Assembly (NCBI RefSeq): GCF_030272615.1
Contig: NC_081413.1
Location: 24,554,501-24,618,500 of the forward strand
Reading direction: 5' to 3'
DNA length: 64,000 nucleotides
DNA from: Cryptomeria japonica
Lineage: Eukaryota; Streptophyta; Pinopsida; Cupressales; Cupressaceae
The position numbers and the translations under genes are program-made. This document shows positions 1 to 10,843 of the stretch, one piece after another. The notes under the pieces are model-generated. The model made no database searches. It was not told where the DNA came from and saw nothing but the letters and a program-made list of their open reading frames with translations. Numbering within the stretch: the stretch's first letter is position 1; every line of letters begins with the position of its first letter.

Positions 1-1560
1 CCACTAAGGTCTCAACAATCACATGGATTCTTGGACAACCCTGACATCAACATGAAAGGACTCCTCTACACTCCCCTTTTCTCAATGGGATCTCACTATA
101 TCCATGCACAACTCATGGAGATACAACTTCTCACATGAATACTATTCTTGACACCAACTCTCCTATCACCACCTATGGCTAACTTGGTTTATAACAAATC
201 CACCATTGCAGAATAGGTATGGACCCTATAGAACCTTTTGTCTAACCCTAGGAACTTTTATTAAAATAAAAAAAACACCCTTTGGTTTGTAAAGATGCAA
301 TCAAGGTGACTGCCCTCAACAAGACGCCTACTCCTAGTAGCCCTGTTTTGAACTTATAAGGAAAAACCCAGAATTCCTCCTAATGATACCATATAATATT
401 GAAACTTTTTTATGCCTCAATTATTGACACAAAAAACTTCAAAAACTTAGAACCCAACTCTTGCATTGACTGGTTCAAATATTGCTGCTACAAGAGGGCT
501 AAAAGGGCTTTTAGGCCACTTTTACAAAGCAACCACACTCCAAAGGTATGATCCAAAGATACCAATGGATGAAAATGGTCTAGAAACATCCCAAAACATT
601 AAATCCATAGTCATATAGGGTCCAAAAAACTTAGTTTTACCCCTGCACAAGTTTTAGTAGTCAAAACAAGCTAGTCACATGAGGATGCCTAGCCTAGGGC
701 TTGATCCCAAACTCCACCAGTTCAACGGCCCACTCAGAAAACTCAAGAATATTAAATTAAATGGTCTCCCCTACAATTCCTCATAATTTGAGCCAATTTG
801 GCCAGAGGAATGAGGGGTTAAGAAGACATTTCCTTAGAAACCCTGGTTTTGGAGGGTTTTCAGACCATCTGGTACAAAAATGCACATATCTTCCTTATTA
901 CACGTAATTTTCCTACCAAATAAAATCCAAATAGACATTAACACATATTCCTATTGGAATCAATGAATTAGGATACACATTAAATCCGTACAATGGACGT
1001 ACAATGCACTGCTACAACAAATGTGTGGATATTTCTAAGTGTATTGAAATTTGATCACAATCTTACATCCAAACTTCATCATCATCATTCTTCTTGACCT
1101 CCAAGTATTTCAAAAAGGTTTCTCCATCCTATTCAACCGAATCCAACTTAAATTTGAATTAGGTAGCTATTGGAGGGAGATTAGCTACAATGTGACAACA
1201 ATTGACAACAAAAGTTGTCATCAAATTTGACAACTTTACACAAACTTCACAACTTATGACATTGGCCTATGTAACCTATTAGGACACATAATAAACCTTA
1301 AAAATAGGCCAAATATAAGCCAAAATACATTTCTTGCCTCATTTATGCATTTTGGATGTCATTTGACCATGGTGGACCAAATAGGTCCTAAGAAGCTCAC
1401 ACTACAAAATGGCATCAAAGCCTTACATGGCTAATAAAAAAAACTCAAATGATCTTGAAAGACCTTATTACAACTCAAAAACATTCAAAGAAGTTGCAAA
1501 CACTTCTAAGAGCCTTCATTGCTCAAATGGTCTTCAAATCCTGCAAGGTTCTCCTACACC
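1..1560. other. Unassigned AT-rich DNA upstream of a chromovirus relic
   Basis: No reading frame or family signature is recognisable here. A small inverted repeat (TTGACAAC then GTTGTCA) lies near 1199-1240. The stretch does not resemble the gag N-terminus expected upstream of the adjacent element, so that element is 5'-truncated at about 1560 or was joined to unrelated DNA there. Confidence 0.5.
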
Positions 1561-1579
1561 AACATGACAGGAAAGTGTT

Positions 1580-2090
1580 TAGAGGAACTTGCTTTAAGTG
1601 TGGAGGAGAAGGACATCGCACTTTTGAATGTATGAAGATAGAGAATACTGGGAGAACGACATTGGTAGAAGAAATCCCCACCATATCAACAAATAAACTA
1701 GAAGATGGAGAACTATTGATGATGAGGAGAGCCCTTGCAAAGGAGAAATTTGTTCAAGACCGAATGTAAGGTATTCAGTAAGTGTTGTAAAGTAGTTATT
1801 GATAGTGGTGGTTCAGATAATCTTGTTTCAGAAGAAATTCTAAATAAATTGAAGTTGGAAAGATTGAAACACCCTAAGCCTTATCATATAGCATGGAATC
1901 AGGATGATCATAAGTTGTTAGTAAGTGAGCATTGCTTGGTGAAATTAAAAAATTGGAAATTATCATGATGAAGTTTTGTGGGATATTATGCCTATGGATA
2001 TTTGTCACCTTTTGTTGGGTAGACCTTGGTAGTTTGATAGACAAACAGTACATGATGGGAGAAAGAATATATACACTATTGGGGAAAATA
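1580..2090 (+). pseudogene. Gag zinc knuckle and aspartic protease relic
   Basis: The frame at 1449-1769 carries a CxxCxxxGHxxxxC knuckle (CFKCGGEGHRTFEC), the nucleocapsid motif that binds element RNA. The overlapping frame from 1735 holds VVIDSGGSDNLVSEE, with the D-S-G catalytic triad of a retroviral-type protease, and further on a LLGRPW-like segment near 2015. The two parts sit in different frames, which shows a frameshift between gag and protease. The homologous segment at 53916-54620 (minus) is closer to continuous. Function is lost. Confidence 0.85.
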
Positions 2091-2092
2091 GG

Positions 2093-3180
2093 ATGAAACA
2101 AACCTTATTACCCTTCGAGGAGTCCTTAAAGAGTGAAGAATCTACAAATGCTAGAATCTGTTTGGTGGACAAAAGGAAATTCCTGGATGAAATGAGAGAT
2201 GAGAATGTGTGTTTTGCCTTAGTCCCTAAGAAGACTAAGAACCTGGAGCATGAGGAACAACCAGAGGAGATAAAAGAGTTGCTATCAAAGTATGAAGAGA
2301 CCATTTTAGATAATGTACCTGATGGATTACCACTTGTGAGGAGTATCAATCATTGCATGGACCTAATTCTCGGAGCTAGTTTTCTTAACAAAGTTGCACA
2401 TCGAATGACACCAACAGAGAATGAAGAGTTGAATAGACAAGTGCAGGAATTATATAAGAGAGGTTTGATCAGAGAAACTTTGAGTCCTTGTGCGGTACCA
2501 ATAGTGTTAGCACCTAAGAAGAATGGAGAATTGACGATGTGTACCAATTCTAGAGGAATAAACAAGATAACAATAAAGTACCATTTTCCTTTACCTAGGA
2601 TGGATGACATAATGGATTGCTTGAGTGGAGCCAAATACTACACAAAGATAGATTTGAAGAGTGGATATCATTAGATCATAATCAGACAAGGAGACGAGTG
2701 GAAGACAGTATTCAAGACAAATGAAGGATAGTATAAATGGTTGGTGATGCCTTTTGGGTTGACTAATGCACCAAGTACTTTCATGAGATTGATGAATGAG
2801 GTATTGAAGAAATTCTTGGGTAAGTTTGTTATTGTATATTTGGATGACATTCTGATTTTTAGTAAGACAAAAGAGGAGCATTTGTTGCATTTAAGACAAT
2901 TTTTGCCGAGGTTGGGAGAAGAAAAGTTGCTGATAAATCTAAGGAAGTGTACTTTTATGAAGGAAGAGTTAGTCTATTTGGGATTTGTGATATCTACGGA
3001 TGGATTGAAGATGGACCCTGAGAAAGTAAGAGCAATTGTTGAGTGGCCTACACCAAAAAGCACTAGAGAGGTAAGATCATTTCATGGAATGGCTAGTTTC
3101 TACCGATAGTTTATTAGAAATTTCAATTCAGTTTGTAGCCCTATGACTGAGACAATGAGGGGAGATAGGAAGGAATTCAA
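2093..3180 (+). pseudogene. Reverse transcriptase relic
   Basis: Frames 2093-2674 and 2741-3109 together cover a gypsy reverse transcriptase. The first includes the FPLPRMDDIMDCL and YYTKIDLKSGYH blocks; the second includes [11 protein letters not shown] and the catalytic [10 protein letters not shown]. In-frame TAG codons interrupt it at 2672, 2729 and 3107. The first replaces the position that is glutamine in the conserved GYHQI block. The order and spacing are normal for the family, so the gene decayed by point mutation rather than rearrangement. Confidence 0.92.
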
Positions 3181-3850
3181 GTGGACAACTGGAGCAAATA
3201 AAATTTTTGAATTGTTGAAGCAGAAAGTAACTAAGTATTTCTAGTGTATTTTTTTCTGGATTCGATTGTGTGTATATTTTTCCATCAACGTTTCGAATCA
3301 CACTCCGTGTCTTATCATCCTGATGATGAATCACGGAGTGTGATTCGAAATGTTGATGGAAAAATATACACACAATCGAATCCAGAAAAAAATACACTAG
3401 AAATGCAAAATGGATTGTGGAAATCTCATAGCTTTAAGTAACTAAGTAGTCTATGTTAGCTTTACCAGATTTCAAAAAAGTATTTCAAGTGGGTTGTGAT
3501 GCAAGTGGTAATGTAATTGGAGCAGTATTGAGTTAGGAAGGGAGAGAAATACCTTATTTCAGTGAAAAGTTGAATGATGCCAGGAGGAGATATTTGGTGT
3601 ATGATCAGGAACTTTATGCCATAGTTCAAGCCTTGAATAAGTGGAAACATTACCTGTTGCCTAAGGAGTTTGTGTTGTATACTGACCATCAAGCTTTGCA
3701 GTATTTGAACAGTCAGAGTAAGTTGAATCAAAGACATATGAGATGGGTAGAATTTTTGAAGAGTTACACCTTTGTGTTGAAGCATAGGAGTGGAAAGTCA
3801 AACAAAGTTGCTGATGCATTAAGGAGGAGGAGGAATTTGCTGGCATAGAT
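3180..3850 (+). pseudogene. RNase H relic split by a hairpin insert
   Basis: The RNase H domain begins at about 3180 and continues at 3449-3848 after a 211-bp insert. The second part holds [23 protein letters not shown] and [12 protein letters not shown], which carry typical gypsy RNase H residues, and ends with [15 protein letters not shown] stop at 3534 and the insert at 3238-3448 break it. It belongs to the chromovirus covering 1565-6165. Confidence 0.88.
3238..3448. repeat. Near-perfect 72-bp-arm hairpin insert with 13-bp flanking duplication
   Basis: Arms 3238-3309 and 3332-3403 are reverse complements with about one mismatch, and part of the 22-nt loop pairs again (ATCATC with GATGAT). 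AAGTAACTAAGTA occurs at 3225-3237 and 3436-3448, so the insert appears flanked by a 13-bp duplication. The 32 bp at 3404-3435 lie between the hairpin and the second duplication copy and are not part of the palindrome. It has no coding capacity. The structure resembles a foldback element or MITE, but the family is not identified. Confidence 0.85.
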
Positions 3851-3854
3851 GACA

Positions 3855-4965
3855 GTGACAGTATTAGGATTTGAGGAGTTGAAGACCTTGTATGATGGTG
3901 ACCCGGATTTTGCAGAACCTTAGAAAGCATGTAGAGCACCAGTTATGGTAGATAGAAGAGCATGTAGAGCACCGGTTATGGCAGATAGAAGTTAGTGGTT
4001 GGATTATTTCATTAAGGATGGGATGTTCTTCAGAGGAGTTCAGTTGTGTATACCTAGGAGTTCTATGAGGGAGAATCTGGTAAAGGAGATGCATAGTTGA
4101 GGATTAGCTGGACACTTTTGTGTTGACAAAATAGTACTATTGGTGAGTGAACATTACTTCTGTCCTCAGATCTATAAGTATGTTAGGAAATTGGTCTAGA
4201 GTTGTAGAGTTTGCCAAGTTGCAAAAGGTAGTAGTCAGAATGTGGGATTGTATAAGCCTTTGATAGTACCAGAGAGACCTTGGGAGGACATAAGCATGGA
4301 TTTCATACTTGGATTGCCTAAGACACAGAGAGGAAATGATTGTATATATGTGGTGGTGGATAGATTCTCGAAGATGGCTCATTTCATACCTTGTAAGAAG
4401 TATTCAGATGCAGTGCATGTAGCTAACTTATTTTTCAAGGAAGTAGTGAGATTGCATGGATTACCTAAGAGCATAGTTTCAGATAGAGACACTAAGTTTG
4501 TTGGTTATTTTTGGAGAACACTTTGGAAAAAGATGAAGATAGATTTGGAGTTCAGATCTACTTTTCACCCATAGACTGATGGATAGACAAAAGTAGTAAA
4601 CAAGAGCTTGGGAAATTTGTCGAGATGCTTAGTTGGAGAGAAAACTGGAAGTTGGGATTTGATTATTGCACATGAAGAGTTTGTCTATAACAATTCAGTG
4701 AACAGGAATACCAGAAAAACACCTTTTGAGATTGTTACCAGAGCACACCCTAGAGGTATATCAAAATTAAGAGATATCAATAATGAAGACAAGCATAGTG
4801 CAGAGGCAAAAGAATTTGCAGGTCACATGAAGGCCTTACATATTCAGGTTAAGCAACATTTGGAGGATATGAACAACAAGTATAAGGTGAAGGTAGATGA
4901 GAAGAGACGACATAAAGAATTTGAAGTTAGCAATGAAGTAATGGTGTATCTGAGAAAATAAATAT
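3855..4965 (+). pseudogene. Integrase relic
   Basis: The zinc-binding region is visible around 4090-4230 (GLAGHFCVDK, then [10 protein letters not shown]), followed by the catalytic core with [16 protein letters not shown] and [15 protein letters not shown], where the two aspartates of the DDE triad sit. The glutamate region at 4563-4600 is interrupted by TAG codons at 4572 and 4584, both at conserved glutamines. The downstream frame 4608-4961 holds the C-terminal integrase region. TAG codons also occur at 3921, 3993 and 4197, and a TGA at 4098. Confidence 0.9.
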
Positions 4966-4989
4966 TTTTTAGTTGAAACCTATAACAAG

Positions 4990-5310
4990 TTGCAAATGAG
5001 AAAGTTTGGAGCTTGCAAGATCTTCAGGAAATTCAGTTCCGAAAATGCATATGAAGTGGAGCTACCAGATACATTAAGTATTTCACCTATATTCAACATT
5101 GCAGATCTACACCAATATCATGAATCAGAGTTCAGTAAAGATAGTATTCCAGACTTGGAGAAGCAGTTGCCCCGAAAGGAACCAGACTAGATTGAAGACA
5201 TTTTGGATAGTAGGATTGGGGCATAGTGGATAGAGTAGTCAGTACAAGGAGTATCTTGTGAAATGGAAGGACATACCAATTGAAGATTCATCTTGGATTT
5301 ATCACGCAAA
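4990..5310 (+). pseudogene. Integrase C-terminus and chromodomain relic
   Basis: Frame 4990-5190 holds the conserved end of integrase (ISPIFNIADLHQYHE). A TAG stops it at 5188; reading on, another frame at 5231-5299 gives QYKEYLVKWKDIPIEDSSW, the aromatic-cage region of a retrotransposon chromodomain. Chromodomains direct chromovirus integration to particular histone marks. This supports assignment to the chromovirus clade. The domain is broken by stops and a frame change. Confidence 0.8.
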
Positions 5311-5381
5311 GGTGGACTACCTTGGTTTTCCTCTGACCCCAGCAAACTAAGGGACTCACTTTTTCAAAAAACTTGGATGTT

Positions 5382-6165
5382 TGATGCAGGAGAATCCCCG
5401 GTTCTTGGCAATCTTGCATCAACCAAGAACATTTATTTTCAGTTTGTTTTCTATTTTGCAGTTTCAACATTTCTTTTTGCATTTTCTTGCATTGGCTCAC
5501 CAGATCTTGCAGAGCTGGATTTTGCTTGTGAACATGATCATCTTCCTTACTCCTAAACCACGGGACGTTTGGATCATTTTCCAGCAAGGTATCGCTTTCG
5601 GATTCCGAAACAGTTTTTTGGCTTAGAACACCATAACCGCTTGGACCTATTTTCTATTGGTGAATCTTGTGGATCCTTTTTGTAGCTTGTAGACGACTAG
5701 TTCATTGATTCCAATGTTCCTTGGCATGTGGCCAACCTTCTTTTTGATCCGCACTTCATCCTTTGTATTTTTTAGAGGAATCTCTTTGGCGAAGGCCGAC
5801 CTGGTGGTTTTTCATGTTTGATCTTGTTCTTTGGCATTTGATCCCTCTTGGGTCGACCAAGATCCCTCTTGACCATATAAATCAATGTAATTAAGCATCT
5901 TAAATTATCAGTGAGAACATAGAAGACATATCTTAAGATTTAGAGATCCGGAGTTGACCAATTCTCTAATTAAGCATGTATGTAGCAGGCCAGTGAGTTG
6001 AATCTTGTAGCCCCGATGTTAGCAATTGTTTGTAATCAGTTTTCATGATCTAATTCATTCAATTCTGCATTGCCTCCATCATATCCTCTTGTTTCCGTTG
6101 TGTTTACTCTTGCTGCCCAGTCCAGATTGATCTCTCTGGGGTCCCTCTTAATCGGTGACTGCACC
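5382..6165 (+). repeat. 3' LTR of the chromovirus
   Basis: The segment begins TGATGCAGGAGAATCCCCGG and ends near GTGACTGCACCA. The reverse complement of 55578-56351 shows the same order of sequence blocks, including TGCATTGCCTCCATCATAT near the 3' end, and has a PBS beside it, which fixes this as an LTR of about 784 bp. A TATA-like TATAAAT lies at 5876-5882. The polypurine tract upstream is not clear. Confidence 0.8.
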
Positions 6166-6175
6166 ACTAAACATC

Positions 6176-6880
6176 CCCCTCCTCTAAAGAACAAGAAGGT
6201 TGATCAACTAGGAGAGAAGGGTCTCATGAGACTCTAGATCTCCCCTCATAGACCAAAATCTCATATCTTTCTATTGAGAAGTACAAGACTACTCCACCAA
6301 ATGATGATCATTAAATCATAAACTCTAGATCAACTAGCATCCCTAAAAATATTACTCAAATGGTAGAGAAGCATTGAGGAAGAGGTAATGTGGGAATGAA
6401 GATGCCATGAATTGGTCAAAAAAAAGTGTAATGGTATTATAAACCATAAAACCTTCTCCACTGAGACCAAACCTTAGAATATCCTTTGTAGGAATGCCAT
6501 GTAAATATTTATAGTGAAGAAGTTTGGCTCAAGGATGAATATCTTGGGTACACCATCTCCAAAAAAAGATTGTAGCCAAAGATTCAATATTGAATTTTAC
6601 TTTTATAAGACCAATAACATCACCTTTTTTATGTAGATAAACCTTATCACAACTAACTAGACTCCATTTTTTAGTTTGTTGGTTTCCTATCCATATAAAT
6701 TTCCTAGAAAGAAATTCAAACTCTTTAAAAAAACGTTTATGAACATAAAGCACCAAAAATATAAACAGGAAGAATGTTCAAAATAGAATCTAAGATGGTA
6801 AGATGACTAATAAAAGGTAACCAATGGCAAATCCAATGATTTACCCACATCTTGAATCAATCAAAAATATCATGTTAGAG
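6176..6880 (-). pseudogene. LINE reverse transcriptase C-terminal relic
   Basis: On the minus strand, 6756-6529 reads FIWIGNQQTKKWSLVSCDKV and FFWRWCTQDIHP. Continuing left are recognisable parts of the segment following reverse transcriptase in plant LINEs (WAKLLHYKYLHGIPTKD). Several stops and frame changes show decay. The left part (6176-6440) is related to 46830-47090, which is another copy of the same LINE region in the same orientation. Confidence 0.75.
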
Positions 6881-7189
6881 TTTTGTCATTGATGAAGGAG
6901 AATGTCATATTGGATACTGGTTGTAATTGATGCTAACATACTTTTGTTCAGTTATACTGTTTCTGCTCTGGTATTTTGGTGACTCTATCCATCATGTTTT
7001 TCTCTGCAGTTGCAAATATGAGTTTGTGTTTTGGGTAGTACACTCATGAATATTAGATGTGCGTATATTCTAGATTTTACGGGTTATGAATCTTCGAAAA
7101 GTGAGACACATGGTTCAATAGTTCAGTTTGATAGTTGCTCTGTTCCTCTAGAACAAAACAATTTGTCTAGACATCCACATTTCATCACT

Positions 7190-7435
7190 TGATTGTTTTT
7201 TACAATAGTACTATTTCCATGACAAAGAATCATGTGTTTCATTGCTAGAACAAAACACATAGAGATCCAACATCATTACATTCATGAATTGGTTCAAGAT
7301 GGACAAGTGTAGTTACAATTTTGTCCTTGACCTAAACAAGTAGCTGATATCTTCACCAAAGCTCTTCCTATGTCTAGTTTTATTGCCTTTAGACATCAGT
7401 TGGGAGTCACCTCCACTAATCATTCAGGGGGAGAT
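7190..7435 (+). pseudogene. Ty1/copia RNase H C-terminus and polypurine tract
   Basis: The plus strand shows STISMTKNHVF, then QVADIF-like and TKALPMSS-like blocks and a FRHQLGV-like end, which is the conserved tail of copia RNase H. It is followed after a short spacer by a purine tract (CAGGGGGAGATTG, 7425-7437) of the kind that primes plus-strand DNA in copia elements. Stops interrupt the frame, one at GTGTAGTTACAA where copia elements have glutamine. Confidence 0.8.
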
Positions 7436-7800
7436 TGAAGATTAGAATGATATGCTCAAGATTAGATTGATGTGCTGGAGATTGCTATGTTGGAGTTTTT
7501 TTGTTTTGTTAATAAAACAACAGTTCGGAAACTGCTAAGATAAACATTAATCCCATTTTTTTATTGTTTTTGATCTTTAGAAATTGTTGTCTACGTAATG
7601 GTTTTTATCTTTAGAAATTACTCTCTACGCAATGGAAAACTGTTATTAATTTTTAGTTTCTATTCTTGTTTGATAGACTTTAGCAGCCTACAAATGTAAT
7701 CACTGATATTCTAATTTTTAATTAAGTTTTTCATATGAATAATCGTCTTCTCAATTGATAATATGTATTTTGTGAATGTTTTTAAACTATTATAATCTTT
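7436..7800 (+). repeat. Putative copia 3' LTR
   Basis: The sequence starting TGAAGATTAG directly abuts the purine tract, as a 3' LTR must. Its right end is not defined, because no second copy is present in the window. The end coordinate is a guess. Confidence 0.45.
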
Positions 7801-7879
7801 AAAAAAACGGCCTCCAGGCCTGATTCACATTGATCATCCAGAAATTTTCAGAGATGTGCCGGCGTAAAACGCATATCAA

Positions 7880-8236
7880 GGTCGTTAACGATCTCCTACT
7901 TGAGCCAATGAGACCAAATCACTGTAACATGTTTATACTTTCTTTAATAGCGGGAGTCTGAGCACGCTAATAGTCGATGAGCGAAGAATATCAATCACTG
8001 TTGGGGGTCAACCTCTGATTAGAGAACACGTATAATAACTATTTCCAGTTTTCTTAAAGCTTGATCTGTCGACGATATAATAGGAAGAAAAGCGTACAAT
8101 ATCACTTCTTTCGATTACCATTTATTTTGGAGGCTACTGCATAGGCATGTAGTGTAATAATGAATTCTCTCTAAAATTTACTTTTAATCATTAAATTGAA
8201 TAGTATTTAAAAATAATTATGGTCTACATGCCATTG
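7880..8236. repeat. Diverged direct repeat, copy A (partner 9155-9491)
   Basis: This block and 9155-9491 share long runs, including TTGGGGGTCAACCTCTGATT and CATTTATTTTGGAGGCTACT, in the same orientation and order. The two are diverged by substitutions and small indels and about 1.27 kb apart. No coding sequence is recognised in either. Confidence 0.85.
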
Positions 8237-8293
8237 CATATGCTTAGATCCAGTAAAAGCTAGAGAGATCCCAACCATCTTATTTTAGAAAAC

Positions 8294-8382
8294 CTACAGA
8301 TGTTCCAAACCACTTTCAGTTGCACACAGTTTGGCAAGGTGCAATAGCATTTATATCAACCAGTGATAAACATGCTCATTGG
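8294..8382. repeat. Short block repeated at 11412-11500
   Basis: The block CCAAACCACTTTCAG through ATGCTCATTGGAT recurs at 11412-11500 with several substitutions. Both copies contain TTTATATCAAC, which could be a core-promoter TATA element. This may be the remains of a duplicated upstream region, but no downstream gene is recognised. Confidence 0.7.
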
Positions 8383-9154
8383 ATGTGAAAAATGATAGTA
8401 ATCACAAAATATTTTTTTGTTTGAGAAGGGCGAGAGATATTGTCTTGTAATACATCATGCAGAATGGAGAACAACAAATAGTGAGTTTGTAGGAAGTGTA
8501 CTTCCAAATGGAGGTTTTGAAGATTTCAAAATCAATGGTTTAAAAGACTGTCGTAAGAATAAGAAGATCATTGTTGAGAAAACAGAGATATATATTGCAG
8601 TTCCTTGAAGGGTTCGTTGCCAATAAAGAATGATTTGCAAGAACTGAAGATATTAGAGATCATTTGAAGTTATCATGCAAGGAAGGATTTGAGTTTAAGA
8701 CTTTGTAATAAAAAGATTGCAATTCGAAGCAAAGCATTCATATTAGGAATTAAGGGCGTGTAAATGATAAAAAAAGCGTTCTAGAGTAGATAAGCGATAA
8801 AGATGGAGAGAGCAAAATATTAAATATCCTTTTTGTGAGTTACAATCAGCCTAGGTCTTGGAATTGTCTCAAGTAATAGTTTATGCATCAAGACGTTTTG
8901 TATGATCAAGTGACCAAAAGTAAGAGGGTAAGAACGTTGTAGGATTAAGCGTTTATGAAATTTGTTCTGTAACATTTGAGAATTTTTATGTTTTTCAATA
9001 TGATATGATATCGATCCACCATCACACGACTATGTCCTCTTCCAGAAATTGAATTTATCTTTTATTTATAGACTAAAATGATGAATTATTATAATGATAT
9101 GTGTGCACAAAACTTTCACCTCTTTGAGAAGTTAAATATATCTTTTATTTATAC

Positions 9155-9491
9155 GAGTCATTAACAATCTCGTACTTAAGCTGATGAGACCAAATCATGT
9201 TTATTTACATGAGTTTGAGTATCCAATATCAATCAGTTTTGGGGGTCAACCTCTGATTAGTGACGACGTATAATAACTCTTTCCAGTTTTCATAAAGCTT
9301 AATCGGTATATAACAAGAAAAAGGGCTTACAATATCACTTCTTTCGCTTACCATTTATTTTGGAGGCTACTGCATAGGTATATACTGTAATAATAAATTG
9401 TTTTTAAAATTTACTTTTATTCATTAAATTGAATGGTATTTAAAACAATCAGATAAAAAATCTGTAAACGATTTTATGATCTACATGCATG
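9155..9491. repeat. Diverged direct repeat, copy B
   Basis: Partner of 7880-8236. It ends just before a copia-type LTR fragment, which may have been inserted at the repeat boundary (around 9500-9516). Confidence 0.85.
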
Positions 9492-9515
9492 GCAGTGCTC
9501 TATTGACAACGTTTT

Positions 9516-9842
9516 TGTAGAATTTTGCAGCTAATCCTGCAAAATAGAAAAAGATCTACCTAGAAAATAAAAGCAAAACTTGCAGAGAAAATCTAAACAA
9601 AGAACTCATCAACCATTTTATATTCATTATAATATGCAAAGCATTATTTTATACAAAGAATAAACCAATGCATTAACATAGATCATGCAGAAATTGTTGG
9701 AGTGGATGGAATAGGAAGAGTGAGTTAAACTCTAGTTCTCCGTTGTTAGCTTAAATGAAAAACATGCAACATCTGTTGTGATTACGGTGCAAACTGTGCT
9801 CCCACCATAAATCACGGAACAAACAAAAGTTATGCGCTAACA
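9516..9842 (-). repeat. Copia-type LTR (minus strand), 3' LTR position
   Basis: Read on the minus strand, the LTR starts TGTTAGCGCATAACTTTTG and is directly preceded by a purine tract (plus-strand pyrimidines CCCTCCCTTAAG, 9843-9854). A TATA-like motif is at plus 9647-9653 (TTTTATA). Its 247-bp portion 9596-9842 recurs at 10844-11090 without net length change. The left border is estimated. Confidence 0.7.
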
Positions 9843-10520
9843 CCCTCCCTTAAGTCTAACTAAGGAGAGATTTGGGTCCTAGCAACAAAGCTTTATCAGG
9901 TACCCAATTACAAAGAAGAAAGAAGAAAACCCTTTTAAAAAAAAAACCTAACCATTATTCAAACTATAGAAGAAAGCCACAAACTGCAAATGAATCCACA
10001 CTGCAACAGGATTGTACAGAATCATAGAAACCACTGCATGAGTACCTCTAGGATACTTTGAAAATACTCCAAGCTAAAGAACTACAAAATATCCTCTGAT
10101 TAGGATGATGCCATTGTTTATCCATTGCTCAATAATGTCCCACTAGAAAGAAACTCTAGAAGCACTCAAGGATGTGACTCTGGAATCTCATGTAGCTAGG
10201 AACCTTGCTAGAAAGAATCTTTAGGAGCAAACAAAGTTGCAACATTGGAATCTCATGTAGACAGAAATGTAGAACAAAAGAATAATTTTGGCTGTCAATT
10301 GGAAGAAGAGTGCATAGCAACTTTAATCTTCTATTTTATTAGGAAACTTATTGAAAGAAACCTATACTAAATGCATTAAGCAAAACCCCCATATAAACTT
10401 TCTAAAGTTCTAAAGCCCCAAATTTTCTAGATCTTTGTAATGCAGTGCTTGCAAAGCACGTACAAGTTTTAAAGAATCAATATAGGAAAAAAAAGCAAAC
10501 AGCATGCAAAAAATAGGGGA
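9843..10520 (-). other. Non-coding remainder of a copia-type element
   Basis: Between two LTR ends there is no frame of note and no recognised copia protein. It is probably 3' untranslated sequence of the minus-strand element whose LTR ends at 9842. Confidence 0.4.
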
Positions 10521-10829
10521 AGAATATGCATGCATCTAAAAACAGAGGTCTACGTCAACTTCCATGGTGATGGTAATCTTCAGAAATCTGCCTGCAAATA
10601 ATTGTGTTTATAGATCACAGGAGCAGAAATTATGCATTAGATGCATGGAATTTCTGGAGATCAACAATTGTTTGCATGAAACAAAAGTGGAAGATGAAGA
10701 GGGAGTTAAAAGCAAGAATGAGCTCCTTAGTGAGCCTTACATGCACAATGCATATGCACCGTCTCTTGTCCATAAAATACGGTACAGGATTAAACGTTAA
10801 GTGCGCTAACACTCCCCCTTAAGTCTAAC
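10520..10829 (-). repeat. Related LTR end with polypurine tract
   Basis: The stretch ending GTGCGCTAACA at 10811 resembles the LTR ending at 9842, but is a diverged subfamily. It is again followed by a pyrimidine run (CTCCCCCTTAAG, 10812-10823), the complement of a polypurine tract. The left border is not determined. Confidence 0.55.
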
Positions 10830-10843
10830 TAAAGAGAGATATG

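Larger units (their letters stand above)
1565..6165 (+). mobile_element. Decayed Ty3/gypsy chromovirus, 5'-truncated, with 3' LTR
   Basis: A gypsy-type order can be followed on the plus strand: CCHC zinc knuckle (1590-1631), protease, reverse transcriptase, RNase H, integrase, chromodomain-like end and a 3' LTR. Every domain is broken by stops or frame changes, and a hairpin insert sits in RNase H, so it cannot be active. The integrase-chromodomain order places it among plant chromoviruses. The 5' LTR and most of gag are missing. A second member of the same family lies at 53940-56351 on the other strand, sharing gag-protease and LTR sequence. Exact 5' junction and target duplication cannot be seen. 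Confidence 0.9.

Noticed and set aside
3128-3441. Two frames with nearly the same N-terminal sequence on opposite strands
   Set aside because: They are the two strands of the hairpin at 3238-3403, not genes.
6872-7020. Possible fragment of the 57220 copia LTR start
   Set aside because: TGTTAGAGTTTTGTCATTGATG resembles TGTTGGAATTGTGTTGTCATT, but similarity ends quickly and no other LTR feature follows.
8417-8608. 63-codon frame between the duplicated blocks
   Set aside because: No motif, no partner copy at the second duplicate, and its length is expected by chance.
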